From Leadbettera azotonutricia ZAS-9 (GTDB taxonomy: Bacteria > Spirochaetota > Spirochaetia > Treponematales > Breznakiellaceae): 64,000 nucleotides of DNA. The translations under genes were made by a program, and so were the position numbers. A model generated the notes under the pieces. That model ran no database searches. It was not told the origin of the DNA and saw nothing but the letters and a program-made list of their open reading frames with translations. Each line of letters opens with the position of its first letter. Position 1 is the stretch's first letter. The stretch is from assembly GCF_000214355.1 (NCBI RefSeq), contig NC_015577.1:1099120-1163119 (forward strand). The letters run 5' to 3'. This document shows positions 62,825 to 64,000 of the stretch, one piece after another.

Positions 62825-63826
62825 TTACTTTACAAATACTGAGCTGGCTTCAGCATAGTTTGTGCCATCTGAAAGGCTTGTTGCTATGCCGTTTTTCCAG
62901 ACTTTGGCAACATAGTTTTCATACCCTGCAACATAGACATCGCTGCCCGATATGAAAACCGAGCTGGCATAAGCATCATTTGCACTGCTGGTAAGGTTTG
63001 TTGCCACACCGTTTTTCCAGACTTTGGCTACATAGTTCTCATGCCCTGCAACATAGACATCGCTGCCCGATACGAAAACCGAGCTGGCATAAGCAGTGTG
63101 TGTACCATCTGAAAGGCTGGTTGCTGTGCCGTTTTTCCAGACTGTGGCAACCCATTGACTGCCGTTGTATTCATGCCCTGCCACATAAACATCGCTGCCC
63201 GATACGAAAACCGATCTGGCTTCACCAACATCTGAAAGGCTTGTCGCCACACCGTTTTTCCAGACTGTGGTTATAAGCTTGTCGCCGTTGTGTTCATACC
63301 CTGCTACATAAACATCGGTGCCCGATACGAAAACCGATCTGGCATAAGCATAGTTTGTGCCATCTGAAAGGCTGGTTGCTGTGCCGTTTTTCCAGACTTT
63401 GGCAACCCATTGACTGCCGTTGGATTCATATCCCGCCGCATAGACATCGCTGCCCGATACGAAAACCGATCTGGCTTCAGCATAGTTTGTGCCATCTGAA
63501 AGGCTGGTTGCTGTGCCGTTTTTCCAGACTTTGGCAACCCATTGACTGCCGTTGTATTCAGATCCTGCCGCATAGACATCGCTGCCCGATACGAAAACCG
63601 AATAGGCATAAGCATCATATGTGCCGTCGGAAAGGCTTGTTGCCACGCCGTTTTTCCAGACTTTGGCTACGGAATAGCCGCCATCATCGTAACCCACCAC
63701 ATAGACATCGGGCCCCAAATGCGATGGGTCAGAGGGGCTGTTGCCCCCGCAGCCTGCGAAGGCCATAAGCAATGCCAGCCCCAGGATGGGTACCAGCGCC
63801 ATAGTTCCAAAAAGGCTTTTCTTCAT
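62825..63826 (-). CDS. seven-repeat propeller-like lipoprotein, 333 aa
   Basis: Lipoprotein signal (ALLMAFAGC, followed by GGNSPSD). The rest is seven tandem repeats of about 37-44 residues, each of the form DVYVAGYE...VAKVWKNG.ATSLSDGT..A.A.SVFVSGS. Seven such units suggest a seven-bladed beta-propeller; the last repeat stops after SSVFVK, so the first strand would close the ring. DNA of the repeats is nearly identical, so unit gain or loss by recombination is likely. Function unknown; surface exposure is probable. Confidence 0.85.
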   Translation of the reverse strand: MKKSLFGTMALVPILGLALLMAFAGCGGNSPSDPSHLGPDVYVVGYDDGGYSVAKVWKNGVATSLSDGTYDAYAYSVFVSGSDVYAAGSEYNGSQWVAKVWKNGTATSLSDGTNYAEARSVFVSGSDVYAAGYESNGSQWVAKVWKNGTATSLSDGTNYAYARSVFVSGTDVYVAGYEHNGDKLITTVWKNGVATSLSDVGEARSVFVSGSDVYVAGHEYNGSQWVATVWKNGTATSLSDGTHTAYASSVFVSGSDVYVAGHENYVAKVWKNGVATNLTSSANDAYASSVFISGSDVYVAGYENYVAKVWKNGIATSLSDGTNYAEASSVFVK

Positions 63827-63984
63827 ATAAACGCTCTCTTTTGTGCGGCTAATGCCCGCGCTATAAAATCGGACGAACCCAACGGGCCCGGGAATTCCTT
63901 TTGGACAGGGCTTGCTGCCGCAGTTTGAGGAAATAGGGATTGTTTTAGGATGATTTAGATTATCAGGTATTTGGCATAAAAATT

Positions 63985-63999
63985 GGGGGGGGGGGGGGG
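63985..63999 (+). repeat. poly-G tract (15 G)
   Basis: Homopolymer at the right edge of the window, about 160 bp upstream of the propeller-like lipoprotein gene. Region 63827-63984 holds no gene I can support. Confidence 0.8.
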
Positions 64000-64000
64000 C

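Noticed and set aside
62825..63826. CRISPR-like repetitive array
   Set aside because: The regular repeats are in frame within one lipoprotein gene, about 120 bp apart with conserved 'spacers'; no cas genes.

Overview
This 64 kb window looks like chromosome from a spirochaete of the genus Treponema, most likely a metabolically capable, termite-gut-type member such as the T. azotonutricium / T. primitia group. The genus rests on several signs: the cheA-cheW(CheR-like)-cheX order, many small lipoproteins and signal-peptide outer-membrane-like proteins, a BspA-like leucine-rich protein, an RpoB with Asn at the rifampicin position where most bacteria have Ser, and G+C slightly above 50%. The species-level idea is inference: host-restricted treponemes lack the complete aspartate-to-lysine gene set seen here.

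Layout. 1-4.0 kb: lysine/DAP genes on the minus strand (lysC-dapB-dapA, then asd running off the left edge), with one opposite-strand hypothetical gene between dapA and asd. 4.0-4.7 kb: a decayed toxin-antitoxin-like pair. 4.8-8.8 kb: an RNase II-type exonuclease and two secreted or outer-membrane proteins. 8.9-13.2 kb: chemotaxis operon cheA, a CheW-CheR-like fusion, and cheX, with no cheY. 13.2-14.8 kb: tRNA-Val, a BspA-like protein, tRNA-Thr, rpmG and tRNA-Trp. 14.8-26.4 kb: secE-nusG-rplKAJL-rpoBC, with a large coiled-coil insertion in RpoC. 26.4-30.6 kb: a polar amino-acid ABC transporter divergent from a DapF/CntK-like racemase, then an Rpn-type nuclease. 31-32.3 kb: a probably abundant outer-membrane protein with a consensus promoter. 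32.4-40.4 kb: a copper-chaperone-like protein, an acyltransferase-like protein, a zinc/manganese ABC transporter, an SfsA-DUF123 fusion, an EamA exporter, RlpA and a transaldolase-like aldolase. 40.5-44 kb: a complete ECF transporter with a four-cluster ferredoxin. 44-49 kb: a FlgO/CsgG-like lipoprotein, uvrB and a TIM-barrel isomerase. 49-55.5 kb: a run of lipoprotein genes (LPP20-like, LpoB-like, COG3014-like) ending in a Ycf46-type AAA+ ATPase. 55.6-64 kb: lacZ, proS, a metallophosphoesterase lipoprotein, an XRE regulator and a seven-repeat propeller-like lipoprotein. The window ends in a run of 15 G.

The most striking pattern is at gene starts. At least a dozen first-in-transcript genes have no Shine-Dalgarno sequence but do have a good -10 hexamer ending only 5-8 nt before the ATG. 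They include lysC, lacZ, proS, uvrB, rlpA, the EamA gene, the DapF-like gene, the LpoB-like gene and an 18-codon upstream ORF. Transcription would then begin at or next to the start codon, giving leaderless mRNAs. Genes inside operons or with longer leaders carry clear AGGAG-type sites. Two loci in the lipoprotein cluster also share an identical 14-bp promoter block, and cheA has a close relative of it. All functional calls come from reading the sequence; no searches were run.
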